NCBI RefSeq assembly: GCF_000317205.1
Contig: NZ_AJLK01000183.1
Coordinates: 1 to 47,811 of the forward strand
DNA: 47,811 nucleotides
Direction: 5' to 3'
Origin: Fischerella muscicola PCC 7414
Lineage (GTDB): Bacteria > Cyanobacteriota > Cyanobacteriia > Cyanobacteriales > Nostocaceae
The notes below the pieces were generated by a model. The model had not been told where the DNA came from and searched no databases. It saw nothing but the letters and a program-made list of their open reading frames with translations. Within the stretch, counting starts at the first letter, position 1. Every line of letters begins with the position of its first letter. The position numbers were made by a program, and so were the translations under genes. Below are positions 1 to 8,735 of this stretch, in pieces.

Positions 1-2
1 CT

Positions 3-659
3 ACTAGAAAACAAATATCTAAGCTACAACGAAAAGTTTCTAACCAACGTAAAGATTGGCAGCACAAAGTTACATCAGATATTGCAAGTCGTCATGACAT
101 CGGTGTAACTGAACAACTCAATACAAAGGGGATGACGCGCAAAGCCAAAAAAGGTAGTAAGCGTAAAAAGCAGAAAGCCGGGTTGAATAAATCCATCCTT
201 TGTGTCGGTTTTGGAACACTCAATCAAATGATTGCCTACAAAATTGAACAGAAGGGGGGCTTGATGCTGACGCTACCTACTAAACAAATCAAACCATCAC
301 AACGCTGTCCTAATTGCGGGAAAATCCATAAGCACTGGGCAGAATTGTCAAACCGATATCATATTTGCGATGCATGTGGATTTGAAATACCACGTGATAG
401 AGGTTCCGTGATGGTCATGTACAACGTTGCAACCAATAAGCAACCGGGGTTAGGAACTAGCCTCGCAGACTGTGGATGTCTAAGCTCTACCAATTCGGAC
501 GGAAAGCACGCCACTTGCCTCAACGGGGAGAACCCCCGCACGGCAGTGCAAGGTAAGCATACTGGCTCGATGCGGCAACTTGGGCAGAAGAAACGTCAAA
601 AACCTAATCTCAAATCGGATGGGGAATTAGAAACCCCGTCCTCCTATGAGGCGGGGTAG
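3..659 (+). CDS. tnpB: TnpB-like RNA-guided nuclease of an IS200/IS605 element, 5' end outside window
   Basis: The frame is open from base 3 to the TAG at 657-659, so the gene enters from outside the window; the internal ATG at 132 is not its start. The visible part has a basic stretch rich in K and R, a four-cysteine zinc ribbon (CPNC and CDAC about 20 residues apart) and then RDRGSVMVMYN, which fits the last RuvC aspartate of TnpB. TnpB proteins are RuvC-type nucleases guided by an RNA made from the element's right end. The tail after the RuvC motif is long (about 70 residues) and low in recognisable structure, as in many cyanobacterial copies. No tnpA is visible. Intactness cannot be judged because the N-terminal half is missing. 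Confidence 0.85.
   Translation, partial: TRKQISKLQRKVSNQRKDWQHKVTSDIASRHDIGVTEQLNTKGMTRKAKKGSKRKKQKAGLNKSILCVGFGTLNQMIAYKIEQKGGLMLTLPTKQIKPSQRCPNCGKIHKHWAELSNRYHICDACGFEIPRDRGSVMVMYNVATNKQPGLGTSLADCGCLSSTNSDGKHATCLNGENPRTAVQGKHTGSMRQLGQKKRQKPNLKSDGELETPSSYEAG
633..657 (+). ncRNA. Right-end hairpin of the IS200/IS605 element (likely guide-RNA 3' scaffold)
   Basis: ACCCCGTCCTC (633-643) pairs with GAGGCGGGGT (648-657) around a CTAT loop, with one bulged base. It overlaps the last codons and stop of tnpB. In this family the right end forms a subterminal hairpin recognised by TnpA and the 3' part of the guide RNA overlaps the tnpB end. The hairpin is seen directly; the RNA role is inferred from the family. 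Confidence 0.55.
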
Positions 660-697
660 TTCATTAATTATGTTTTGGTAGCTATATCTACCACTTG

Positions 698-1219
698 CTA
701 AGAAACCTTTGCTTCCAAAGATTTTAGCAACTCTGTGTTCACTCCCGATTCACGAGTTAAGGCAATTTTGCCAGTGCGGGCAATTTCCTTCAAGCCAAAT
801 TTTTGCAATACCTGCACGATCGCGACCATTTTTCCTGGATCACCGACAACTTCTAAAGTTAGAGAATCTTCTGCGACATCTACCACTCGCGCCCGGAAAA
901 TTTGGGCTAACTCGACTATCTCCGAACGGGTGCTGCTGGTAGCATTCACCTTAAGTAGCATCAATTCACGTTCTACACAGGGAGTTTCAGTAATATCCTG
1001 CACTTTGAGAACGTTTATTAGCTTATATAGTTGCTTGGTGAGTTGTTCAATCACATGATCGTCACCTGGTACAACCATTGTGATCCGAGAAACTCCTGAC
1101 TGTTCTGCTGGTCCGACAGCAAGGCTTTCGATGTTAAAGCCACGACGGGCAAATAAACCAGAAATGCGGGAAAGAACACCCGCTTCATCTTCTACAAGTA
1201 CTGACAGAGTATGTTTCAT
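698..1219 (-). CDS. ilvN: Acetolactate synthase small (regulatory) subunit
   Basis: The product stabilises acetolactate synthase and confers valine feedback control in branched-chain amino acid synthesis in the cytoplasm. The N-terminal ACT domain is clear ([19 protein letters not shown], then [13 protein letters not shown]), followed by the small-subunit C-terminal domain ([39 protein letters not shown]). I chose the ATG at 1219, which gives 173 residues, the usual family length. An upstream in-frame start at 1267 would add 16 residues unlike the family. The gene stands alone; the large subunit is not in the window. It converges on the tnpB element. Confidence 0.93.
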   Translation of the reverse strand: MKHTLSVLVEDEAGVLSRISGLFARRGFNIESLAVGPAEQSGVSRITMVVPGDDHVIEQLTKQLYKLINVLKVQDITETPCVERELMLLKVNATSSTRSEIVELAQIFRARVVDVAEDSLTLEVVGDPGKMVAIVQVLQKFGLKEIARTGKIALTRESGVNTELLKSLEAKVS

Positions 1220-1310
1220 GTCGCCAACAGAGGCTAGGGAGAGGATTGTATGGTTTTTAGATTGCAAGCCTGGATTATATATTTTAAACTTAAACGCCCC
1301 TTTTAAGAAA

Positions 1311-1427
1311 TAAGGCAGAAGGCAGAGGGCAGAAGGCAGAGGGCAGAAGGCAGAGGGCAGAAGGGGTTCCCCACAAATTCGCTCTCCGAATCGCGAATTT
1401 GTGGGGGCCCCGCAGAAGGCAGAAGTT
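1311..1427. repeat. Heptameric STRR array (GGCAGAA/GGCAGAG)
   Basis: About seven tandem 7-nt units with A/G variation at the last base, then a hairpin insertion at 1363-1411, then two more units. This belongs to the heptameric repeat class common between genes in Nostoc and Anabaena relatives. Related blocks occur near 7575 and 11886 in this window. Confidence 0.85.
1363..1411. repeat. Perfect hairpin inserted in STRR
   Basis: Arms CCCCACAAATTCGC (1369-1382) and GCGAATTTGTGGGG (1393-1406) pair perfectly over 14 bp around a 10-nt loop. Outer GGGG (1363-1366) and CCCC (1408-1411) extend the stem after a small internal bulge. It splits the heptamer array, so it looks like an insertion of a palindromic element. 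Confidence 0.8.
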
Positions 1428-1499
1428 AAGAGGATTTGACGGATTTGCCTTGTTTGTTCTATTCATAGCGGGTGGCGATTGCTGCCAGTGGAGCTACTC

Positions 1500-2111
1500 T
1501 CAAATAATACTATTGAAGTTAAAAAGCATCTGTTGATCAAGCAAAGGTAATACTTGCACGGGATATTGCTTCAACCACTCCTGAAAAGATCGCCCGCCCT
1601 GCCCGATATACTTATTTAATTCTGGTAAACAGCGACGGCGATAGAAACCACATAATGGTTCCCATCTATTGTTTCTATAAACCAAGGCTGCGATCGCTTC
1701 TTCTGGTACTTGCTGTAATCTAGAAATCCACTCTTGTAAAACTTCTACTCGCAATTTGGGTAAGTCACAAGCTAACAGCAACACCCAATCTGTCGTTACC
1801 TGCGTTAGTCCTTGGGCAAAACCCACCAATGGCCCGTGGGTTTTGAGTTCATTACCAGTTTCATCTGGTAAAGGTAATTCCTGGATAAACTGACTTTTAG
1901 GCGGTAGCAAATGCTGATAGCGTTCTGGCCAAGGAGTCACCACGTAAACTTGCTCAGTACAAGTCTCAGCAATTTGACAGATACGTTTCAACATCGGCAC
2001 ATCTTCAATTGTGATCAGGGCTTTATCCCTACCCATGCGCGTACTCTTACCACCCGCTAAGATGATAGCCGTCAATCTGAGTTGCCCAATTTTATCAGTT
2101 TGCTGGTTCAT
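1500..2111 (-). CDS. mobA: Molybdenum cofactor guanylyltransferase (MobA-like)
   Basis: MobA joins GMP to molybdopterin to make the guanine dinucleotide form of the molybdenum cofactor. The nucleotidyltransferase signature LAGGKSTRMGRDKAL lies about 15-20 residues from the start, followed by the Rossmann-like core with VLLLACDLPKL (metal-binding aspartate) and CGFYRRRCLP. I prefer the ATG at 2111 (203 residues). The frame could open at 2129 with six more residues. It overlaps the 3' end of the upstream VOC gene by 17 nt, so the two are probably cotranscribed and translationally coupled. MobA and related MobA-like NTP transferases share this signature, so the exact substrate is inferred. Confidence 0.85.
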   Translation of the reverse strand: MNQQTDKIGQLRLTAIILAGGKSTRMGRDKALITIEDVPMLKRICQIAETCTEQVYVVTPWPERYQHLLPPKSQFIQELPLPDETGNELKTHGPLVGFAQGLTQVTTDWVLLLACDLPKLRVEVLQEWISRLQQVPEEAIAALVYRNNRWEPLCGFYRRRCLPELNKYIGQGGRSFQEWLKQYPVQVLPLLDQQMLFNFNSII

Positions 2112-2481
2112 AGAACGTAATGCACACACCCGCTGGATCGATTATGGCAAACTCTTTCATTCCCCAAGGTTTGGTTTCTAGCTTACCGTTTGGGTGAATC
2201 ATCTGTCCTCCCTTAGCCAGAAATTCGGTGTAAAGTTGTTCAACACCATCGACTAAGACGCGAAAAGTTGTCCATTCTGCCAGCTGTTTATCATCATTCT
2301 GGAGTAGAAAAATTGTCGCCCCGTCTCTTTGGACAATTGCCATGCTAAGAGGGTTGCCTTCTTTATGTATCGTTTTAAACCCAAGCTGCTGCTCATAAAA
2401 CGCGATCGCTTTTTCCATGTCGCTTCCTGCTGGAATCATCGGGTTAATGTTTTTGAGTACAGCTGGTTTGTTCATTGTCAT
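2095..2481 (-). CDS. VOC-superfamily (glyoxalase/bleomycin-resistance fold) protein
   Basis: A 128-residue single-module vicinal-oxygen-chelate protein. Visible family features are the first-strand region (NINPMIPAGSDMEKAIAFYEQQLGFK), a central VDGVEQLYTEFLAKGG segment and the C-terminal EFAIIDPAGVCITFYEP strand with the final metal-ligand glutamate position. Such proteins act as lyases, dioxygenases or antibiotic-binding proteins, and the substrate cannot be told here. It is first in a two-gene unit with mobA. A second ATG lies two codons downstream of the chosen one. Confidence 0.8.
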   Translation of the reverse strand: MTMNKPAVLKNINPMIPAGSDMEKAIAFYEQQLGFKTIHKEGNPLSMAIVQRDGATIFLLQNDDKQLAEWTTFRVLVDGVEQLYTEFLAKGGQMIHPNGKLETKPWGMKEFAIIDPAGVCITFYEPAN

Positions 2482-2813
2482 GCGATTGATAGCGTTGTAG
2501 ACTCATCAATTTTATAGTACAAAATTACTAATATCTCAAGCAACAATTGCCACCTGAGTTTGATGAACTGGGTAAAAATTCTCGACAACAAATTCCTCTA
2601 CCACCTCTTACCTCTGTGTTCTCTCTCTTGAAAAGTTTGAGCGCCGGAAGCCGGCGCTCAAACTTTTCGCTGCTTCCTCTGTGGTTAAATAAATTACTTT
2701 TAAAACGCACAGACGCAGAGTTAGCAGAGAGAAAAAAAGAGGTTTTATGAGTCACCTTGAAAGGGCTAATTCCTGATACAAATCCTCCCCCTTGTCCTCC
2801 TTCCACTCTCACA
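2482..2813. other. Intergenic region, repeat-derived
   Basis: Lies between two minus-strand genes. It consists largely of degenerate CCTCTG/CAGAGG-type repeats common in cyanobacterial intergenic DNA, split by the 2630-2668 palindrome. No credible gene or promoter was identified. Confidence 0.6.
2630..2668. repeat. 18-bp perfect palindrome with 3-nt loop
   Basis: GAAAAGTTTGAGCGCCGG (2630-2647), loop AAG, then its exact reverse complement (2651-2668). It sits between matching halves of a CTCTGTG/CTCTGTGG repeat, which suggests insertion into an older repeat. There is no T-run, so it is not a classic terminator. Confidence 0.8.
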
Positions 2814-4871
2814 TCACCCTCTCACCTGACTCTGGCGGACTTGCTGCAACATCTGTTCTACACTTTCTGCTGCTGGTAGGCATTTTAACCCTTGACAAAC
2901 TAAGCCAACACTGTTGTCTGGTAGTTTTGACGCGATCGCAAACACAACGCTTGGTAAGTATTGAGACATGAGCGAGTGTATTTGCTCGGTGGTGGTGCGA
3001 ATCAGAGTACTGTTGCGATACCAATCCAAGGCTGTAAATAAACTCGGACAAGCTTGCGGATGGTTGCTCATTACACTTCGGAATGCTTTTAAGCCTTGTT
3101 CTGCTAAATCTAAATAATGTAGATTATCCGTAAACAGGGCAAGACGTACGAGATTGGCGATCGCTACTCCATTTGCCGATGGTGTAGCATTGTCTGCATA
3201 ACTACGTTCGCGCACAATTAAATCTTGACTAGCATCACTTGATGTGTTATAATAACCCCCTAATTCTACACTCCAAAGATATTCGTCAAATTCTTCTTGG
3301 AGAGCGATCGCCCTTTCTAACCATTTATTTTGTTCCGGGCTGCAAGTTTGCAAATCTAGCAGTGCTTTGATAAAAAAGGCGTAATCTTCTGATTGAGCTA
3401 ATACAGTTGGTTGATTTTCATAGTTAAGTCGGTGGAAACGCCCATGCACAAACTGATGATTCAGAATGAAATCCGCGGCTGTGGTTGCTAGTTCTAAATA
3501 CACAGGTTCTCGGAAAACAGCATACGCTCTTGCCAAGCCAGAAATCATCAAGCTATTCCAAGCAACAATCATTTTAGTATCTGTCACCGCCGGAATCCGA
3601 CCAGGCCAGTTATGAGATTTAGCTTCTTGGTTGTTACGTGCGGGAGGAAATGTTTCTAGTGATTCAGGAGTTGCACCATAACGTGCCACGAATAATTTTT
3701 TCAGGGCTATTTCTACGGTTGCGTTCAGTTCCCCACTACGGCGTCTTTGTAAGACATTTTTACCTTCAAAGTTACCATTGGCGGTGACTGTAAATTGTTG
3801 TTGCAATTCTATAAGTTCTTCAGCAGTGAGCAGTTGTTCTAGTTCACTGAAAGTCCAGACGTAAAAGGCTCCTTCTTCTGGTTCTGACTCCCCTGGGGAG
3901 GTGAAACTATCAGCATCTTGAGCAGCATAGAAATAACCTTCTGGTGCGGTCATTTCTCTTTTGAGCCATTGGACAGTACCAGCGATCGCTCTTTTAAAAG
4001 CAGACTCTTCTATACCTGCACTCCAAAGGTTTGCCAGATACTCCACAATTTGACCGTTATCGTAGAGCATCTTTTCAAAATGTGGTACTGTCCAGGTGGG
4101 ATCAACTGTGTAGCGGTGAAAGCCCCCGCCTACATGGTCATAAATACCACCTAATGCCAAGTCTAATCCCCGTTGGGTACAAATTTGTTTGCCATCATAT
4201 TTAGATGTCACTTCAAATCGTGTTCCGCGCAATGCTAGTTCTGCATAGGGGATCATGGGGAAACTATTGCCATATTGATTCGGAGTAATGATCCCCGTGC
4301 TAGTTTCCCAGCCTTTATGTAGTAACTCGTTGTCTTGAGTTGCGGTAGTACCTTGTTGCTGCAAGACTGCGGAGGTTAGGAGTGATTCGAGAATGACTGC
4401 TTTGCGATCGTGCAGGTCTTGTTTTTCTGTATCGTAGTAGTGGCGAATCGCTTGTAAAACTTGTAAAAAGCCAGGACGACCGTAGCGTGGTTCCACTGGG
4501 AAGTAAGTACCTGCGTAAAACGGTACTAAATCATCTGGAGATAAAAAAGCATTTAAAGGCCAACCCCCTTGACCACTCATCATTTGCAAAGCTTGCATGT
4601 AAATGCTGTCGATGTCTGGTCTTTCTTCCCTGTCTACTTTGATCGGGATAAAATTGGCATTCATGTACTCGGCAATGCCTGGGTCAGAAAATGCTTCTCC
4701 TTCCATGACTGTACACCAGTGGCAGCTCGAGTAACCAATAGAGAGAAATATAGGTTTATTCTGTGCTTTTGCGGTGGAGAGTGCTTCCTCGCACCAAGGC
4801 CACCAATCAATCGGATTTTCAGCGTGTTTACGGAGGTAGAGACTCTTAGCTTCAGCAAGGCGGTTAGTCAT
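2814..4871 (-). CDS. DUF255 thioredoxin-domain protein (YyaL/spermatogenesis-associated 20-like)
   Basis: A 685-residue protein of the DUF255 family. An N-terminal thioredoxin-like domain has the CHWC motif at residues 50-53 ([13 protein letters not shown]). It is followed by an (alpha/alpha)6-barrel resembling N-acylglucosamine 2-epimerases and glucanases ([40 protein letters not shown]). The family is widespread in bacteria and eukaryotes, and its substrate is not established. The start at 4871 gives the usual N-terminus MTNRLA. It is monocistronic, with intergenic repeats on both sides. Confidence 0.9.
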   Translation of the reverse strand: MTNRLAEAKSLYLRKHAENPIDWWPWCEEALSTAKAQNKPIFLSIGYSSCHWCTVMEGEAFSDPGIAEYMNANFIPIKVDREERPDIDSIYMQALQMMSGQGGWPLNAFLSPDDLVPFYAGTYFPVEPRYGRPGFLQVLQAIRHYYDTEKQDLHDRKAVILESLLTSAVLQQQGTTATQDNELLHKGWETSTGIITPNQYGNSFPMIPYAELALRGTRFEVTSKYDGKQICTQRGLDLALGGIYDHVGGGFHRYTVDPTWTVPHFEKMLYDNGQIVEYLANLWSAGIEESAFKRAIAGTVQWLKREMTAPEGYFYAAQDADSFTSPGESEPEEGAFYVWTFSELEQLLTAEELIELQQQFTVTANGNFEGKNVLQRRRSGELNATVEIALKKLFVARYGATPESLETFPPARNNQEAKSHNWPGRIPAVTDTKMIVAWNSLMISGLARAYAVFREPVYLELATTAADFILNHQFVHGRFHRLNYENQPTVLAQSEDYAFFIKALLDLQTCSPEQNKWLERAIALQEEFDEYLWSVELGGYYNTSSDASQDLIVRERSYADNATPSANGVAIANLVRLALFTDNLHYLDLAEQGLKAFRSVMSNHPQACPSLFTALDWYRNSTLIRTTTEQIHSLMSQYLPSVVFAIASKLPDNSVGLVCQGLKCLPAAESVEQMLQQVRQSQVRG

Positions 4872-5020
4872 GATTAGACACTAGTATTTGCCTTCTCTGT
4901 TCAGTCTACCTCGAATGTTCTTTGTTGATTGTTGGTAGTTGGTTGGAAAATTTAACAACCAACTATCAACTAGTAACTGATAACCAAATCAACATACATT
5001 ATGATGCAACCAGTGATTTT

Positions 5021-5176
5021 TTACTCTAAAGAACGCAAAAATGAACTAGCCACTGGTGTAAAGACTGTAGTAGAGGGGGGTGCGGCTTTGGTACTAATTG
5101 TAGTGCTTGGGTTGAGTCCGACGATCAGGTGCAGTAAGAAGGTAATGATAGCGGCTTGTACAAATTTTTCCAGCAT
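5021..5176 (-). CDS. Small membrane peptide, 51 residues
   Basis: The ATG at 5174-5176 opens a frame ending at the TAA at 5021-5023. The peptide starts MLEKFVQAAIITFLLHLIVG, a single hydrophobic segment (residues about 6-21), followed by a Ser/Thr/Pro-rich tail ending FLRSLE. A good ribosome binding site (GAGAGGAAA, ending 6 nt before the ATG) supports translation. I believe similar short MLEK-type peptides exist in other cyanobacteria but cannot verify this here. The function is unknown. Longer frames in the same place (plus strand 5001-5231, minus strand 5094-5363) lack such support. Confidence 0.5.
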   Translation of the reverse strand: MLEKFVQAAIITFLLHLIVGLNPSTTISTKAAPPSTTVFTPVASSFLRSLE

Positions 5177-5460
5177 GGCGGTTTCCTCTCTTTCGGTGGA
5201 TGTTTTCTACATTAGGGATCGAATCTTCTAGATACACCTTGTAGTAAGGATCTACCCCTTTAGGTAGATATAACCGGATTTCTTTCAGTAAATTTATGGG
5301 ATTTTTTACAAAACTATGAAAAATAATACCGATGAATTGCCGAGTTAATAGGGTAAGCACCATCTGCTATATATGACTACACAGTGGTTGAGATGGTTTC
5401 GGAAAACAATCAGCCTTTGTAATCGATAGAATGTATCTATATTAGTTACAAGCTGGCTAC

Positions 5461-6066
5461 ATGATTCCTATCGTTATTGAACAATCAGGTCGTGGCGAAC
5501 GCGCCTTTGATATCTACTCACGCCTGTTGCGTGAGCGTATTATCTTTTTAGGACAAGCGATTGATGACAACGTTGCTAACTTGATTGTTGCCCAACTACT
5601 GTTTTTAGATGCCGAAGACCCGGAGAAAGACATATATATGTACATCAATTCTCCTGGCGGTTCGGTAACAGCAGGAATGGGTATTTTTGATACTATGAAG
5701 CACATTCGCCCAGATGTGTGTACAATCTGTACTGGATTAGCAGCGAGTATGGGTGCTTTTCTCCTTAGTGCAGGTGCTAAGGGTAAAAGAATGAGTCTTC
5801 CTCATTCTCGGATCATGATTCACCAACCTTTGGGCGGCGCTCGTGGGCAAGCAACTGATATTGAAATCCAAGCCCGCGAAATTCTTTACCACAAGCGACG
5901 GCTCAACGAATATTTAGCCGAACATACAGGTCAGCCCTTGGAGAAAATCGCCGAAGACACAGAAAGAGACTTCTTTATGTCACCAGAAGAAGCCAGAGAC
6001 TATGGCTTAATTGACCAAGTGATTGACCGTCATGCAGCTGGTAGCCGTCCAATGGCGGTTGTGTAG
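5461..6066 (+). CDS. clpP: ATP-dependent Clp protease proteolytic subunit
   Basis: Serine protease subunit that forms tetradecameric chambers with ClpC or ClpX ATPases. At 201 residues it has the family's normal length. The catalytic triad is visible: Ser96 in [11 protein letters not shown], His121 in MIHQPLGG and Asp170 in [12 protein letters not shown]. The oxyanion-loop SPGGSV (residues 64-69) is intact. The N-terminus [21 protein letters not shown] is typical of a cyanobacterial ClpP that stands alone. Cyanobacteria carry several clpP paralogues plus clpR, and I cannot say which number this is. No clpX or clpR is adjacent. A perfect hairpin at 6206-6235 lies downstream. Confidence 0.95.
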   Translation: MIPIVIEQSGRGERAFDIYSRLLRERIIFLGQAIDDNVANLIVAQLLFLDAEDPEKDIYMYINSPGGSVTAGMGIFDTMKHIRPDVCTICTGLAASMGAFLLSAGAKGKRMSLPHSRIMIHQPLGGARGQATDIEIQAREILYHKRRLNEYLAEHTGQPLEKIAEDTERDFFMSPEEARDYGLIDQVIDRHAAGSRPMAVV

Positions 6067-6205
6067 TCAGAAATTAGGGTAAAAGGTAAGGGTGAAAGGA
6101 AATAAAAATTTCTTTATCCTTTAACTTTTGCCCTTTTCCCAGACGAAGCTCTTTTATTTTTTGTTTACAAGAGTGTAGACGCCCCTGAAAGCTGTTGAGT
6201 TGGAA

Positions 6206-6235
6206 GCTGGAATTCTAAGTAACCAGAATTCCAGC
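6206..6235. terminator. Perfect 11-bp hairpin downstream of clpP
   Basis: GCTGGAATTCT (6206-6216) pairs with AGAATTCCAGC (6225-6235) around an 8-nt loop. It lies between two convergent genes, but no U-tract follows on either strand. A termination or RNA-stabilising role is therefore only possible. Confidence 0.35.
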
Positions 6236-6403
6236 AATCACTTTTCAGTAAGTAAAGAGTAATCTAACTAAGATAATTACTTTCTAGATATCCCAGCCTT
6301 TACTTTACTGGTAAGTCTAAGGATGATTATTGTATTAATTTTACTTATTATATACCAGTCTCATCTAAGATTCCATATTTTTAGTTACAGTTTTTAGTAG
6401 TTG

Positions 6404-6505
6404 TTTGTCAATTGTCAATTGTCAATTGTGAGAAGTAGTAACTATTAATCAATAACCAATAACTAATAACTAATAACCATTGACCATTGACCATTGACCA
6501 TTGAC
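6404..6505. repeat. STRR arrays GTCAATT and TAACCAA/TGACCAT
   Basis: Tandem GTCAATT heptamers (6404-6429) are followed by TAACTAA-type and then TGACCAT heptamers (6448-6505). The two arrays are partly complementary (TTGTCAA versus TTGACCA). Similar units recur at 26624-26733, 29478-29540 and 30030-30063. Confidence 0.85.
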
Positions 6506-6508
6506 TAA

Positions 6509-7375
6509 TCAAAATCCCGCTAGCGGATCTATAGGTGTAGGCTGGGATTCTAAATATTTGAGGAAATCACGTAATTCTTCTGAATCGAGTAAATGGCGCG
6601 ATCGCTTGCCATAGGTTTGAATTAAATAGTCTCTACCCTGTTCTGTTGTCCAACCCAAGCGCTGCATTTCGACCCCGATTTTGGCGATATCATCTGATTG
6701 ATCCACAGGTTCGCTTTTCTTCTTTTTCCTGGCTGTGGGTGCTGGCGCAGCTACTGCTTCGGTTGGGGTATTGTTATGACTGCGTTGGGGAAATGGTGTG
6801 ACGTTACTAGAACTAATCTCTGGTAAAGGTTGATTTTCACTTTGGCTGTTAGAAATTACCCCGAAGTCTTCTGGTTGAATATCCAAAGGCAATTCAGGGC
6901 TTGCACTCACAGCTAAGCTTGGTTCAAAGTCCTGGCTGTAGGTATCAATTGTAGGCGTTGCGGAAACAGTTGGTGGAATGGGTGTGCTTGGTTGTGTTTC
7001 CAGATTGGGGGTATCTATGGGAGATGGGGTGAAAGCAGAGACAGAGACACGCAAAGGTGGTGGTGCGGGGACATTTTCCTCAGTCTTCGCTGCATCACTA
7101 CTTCTAGTCGTCTTCGCCTCAGTCACACTCTTCGCCTCACTCAAACTTTCCATCTGTACCTGTGGCGTAGTAGTGATTCCCAGAACCATCAAAGCCCTAC
7201 TTCTAGCTTGATCTTCTGCTTCCTCTACTGTTGGGGCTGCTGCCATACCAGTAGCACGGGTGATACCTTCGATTTGTACGCTTGCCCGAACAATATATTT
7301 GCCGTGATCAATTTGCACTAATTCAGAGATTAAACTAGCTGTAGGATACAAGCTCTGAAGTTGAGCCAACATCAT
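6509..7375 (-). CDS. Conserved cyanobacterial protein with Ser/Thr/Pro-rich linker
   Basis: A 288-residue protein with two folded ends and a long disordered middle. The N-terminal 75 residues include IVRASVQIEGITRATGMAA followed by VEEAEDQARSRAL. This pattern resembles the start of single-strand annealing or Rad52-like proteins, where a modified strand is followed by an E-x-A-E-x-x-A-R-x-R-A helix. Residues about 85-215 are low complexity (P, S, T, Q), then a KKKK patch. The last 60 residues (IGVEMQRLGWTTEQGRDYLI, TYGKRSRHLLDSEELRDFL) look like a small helical domain. I do not recognise a characterised homologue, and the annealing-protein resemblance is only a suggestion. A second in-frame ATG follows the first immediately. 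Confidence 0.65.
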   Translation of the reverse strand: MMLAQLQSLYPTASLISELVQIDHGKYIVRASVQIEGITRATGMAAAPTVEEAEDQARSRALMVLGITTTPQVQMESLSEAKSVTEAKTTRSSDAAKTEENVPAPPPLRVSVSAFTPSPIDTPNLETQPSTPIPPTVSATPTIDTYSQDFEPSLAVSASPELPLDIQPEDFGVISNSQSENQPLPEISSSNVTPFPQRSHNNTPTEAVAAPAPTARKKKKSEPVDQSDDIAKIGVEMQRLGWTTEQGRDYLIQTYGKRSRHLLDSEELRDFLKYLESQPTPIDPLAGF

Positions 7376-8735
7376 AGTTTCACCAAATCTACGTTTTAAC
7401 TATTAAAGGAAGCAACAGGGAAGAACAAAGAAGCTAAGATATGCAATCAGCAGGATAATTTTACCCAAGTGATAAAGCTGATAACTGGTAACTGTTAAGT
7501 GTTGCTTTTGAGTTGCCCACCCATTTTTGTTTGATTATGTTGTGGATTCACTTTTGGGTATGGCTCTATTTTACCGAAGAAAGGCAAAGGCAGAAAGCAG
7601 AAGGCAGAAGGCAGAAGGCAGAAGGCACAAGCAAAGAAAGTATATTTTTCATACAAAAGTTAGTCCTCTGTTCTCTGCCATATGGTTTAAAGCCCCTGAA
7701 TTTATTTATGGAAAATAAATAAACGCGTAGCAACTTTGTTAAATCCCCCGAATGTATTCGTGAGGATTCTCTTCCGCCATCTACCTACCTACACCAAGCC
7801 CTCCGGGTTCGGGGGTTCGCAATCGTGACGGAAAGCGCCAAGACTGCGACCCCCTCACCGCTCCGCGTCTACCTACTTCTGCCTTCTTAAACCTTTATTT
7901 ATACTCATAGTTAAACCCTTAGTTACTAAAATGCTATTTAAAACTTAAGTACACTGATTGTAAAATTAAGATTTTTGAGTAAATATTGGTTACAACTAAC
8001 TAAGTTTAAGTGTTATTGCTAGCAATGCTATACTATTTAACCAATTTAACATCCAGAAATCTTTTCTGGAAGTACGACTAAATTTACAATAATGAAGTAA
8101 TGGTTCGTCCTCACAGCTTGTTAAGCTGCTGACCTAGTTGTGACTGATTCTACATATGGAACATTTAGGTTGTTCAGCAGTTTTTCCTAGTTAACAATCA
8201 GAGTCTCATCGCGAAAAGTACCTTTCAACTAAGCAATCGAACACCTGCGGTTTAAGGTGCGTAGCGCGTTTGGGCAGTTCTACTGAGAGCGATCCAAACA
8301 CAGCCTCTCAAAAACCCGTTGCGTAAAAACCTAGTAATTCACCAACCCAACTTGGCAGGTGTTGGTTGGGAAAAGGGTAAAGGTAAAGGTTAAAGGGCAA
8401 AGAATCTACTCCTTCCTCCCCCTACTTCTTCACCTTTCCCCATCCGCCAAAGGAACTTTGGCAGACTACTAGTAGGGTAAAATCCGGTATGAGGACTGCT
8501 TTGTCGGATTGACCAAGTGAAAGGACTTGAACGAACTGGTACTCAAAAGATGATTGTGTAGCGCCCTACCTGTTGGGAAGTTCGTTTACCGCTAGTGTCT
8601 GTGGGTCGTGAGGTAATCAACCAAGAACCAGATTCAAACAATGGACATGTTGCAAGGACGGGGGGGAACCCCCACACGCAAGTGTTCTTAACTCTCAACA
8701 AAAAAAGATGTTTTGACCAAAGGTCGGTTCACTGC
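7376..8735. other. Long intergenic/leader region upstream of the RNB-family gene
   Basis: 1.36 kb without a convincing gene. It holds a GGCAGAA heptamer array (about 7575-7628), a structured segment at 7790-7870 (GGGGGTTCGCA pairs with TGCGACCCCC), an AT-rich stretch (7900-8100) and an upstream region from about 8100 with several short inverted repeats, including GGGGGGAACCCCC near 8664. A GTG at 8595 is in frame with the downstream gene but follows a stop directly and codes for sequence unlike the family, so 8595-8735 is treated as leader. Confidence 0.5.
7575..7628. repeat. Heptameric STRR array (GGCAGAA)
   Basis: About six units of GGCAGAA with small variants, the same family as 1311-1427. 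Short open frames through it are produced by the repeat and are not genes. Confidence 0.8.

Larger units (their letters stand above)
1220..1499. other. Intergenic region with STRR block and long hairpin
   Basis: Between ilvN and mobA. It holds heptamer repeats (GGCAGAA/GGCAGAG, about 1311-1362, resuming at 1412-1427) interrupted by a large perfect hairpin (listed separately). No coding signal was seen. Confidence 0.7.
6067..6508. other. Intergenic region between convergent clpP and the minus-strand gene
   Basis: Contains an imperfect AAAGG/CCTTT inverted repeat just after clpP, a perfect hairpin at 6206-6235 and two STRR arrays. No coding signal was seen. Confidence 0.6.

Noticed and set aside
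5001-5363. Frames 5001-5231 plus and 5094-5363 minus
   Set aside because: No ribosome binding site or recognisable composition; both overlap the better supported 51-residue minus-strand gene.
7513-7722. Frames of 63-69 residues at 7513-7722
   Set aside because: They are generated by the GGCAGAA heptamer array and have no start signal or family resemblance.
8595-8735. Upstream GTG start for the RNB-family gene (8595)
   Set aside because: It follows a stop directly and adds 47 residues unlike the family; the ATG at 8736 gives the expected N-terminus.
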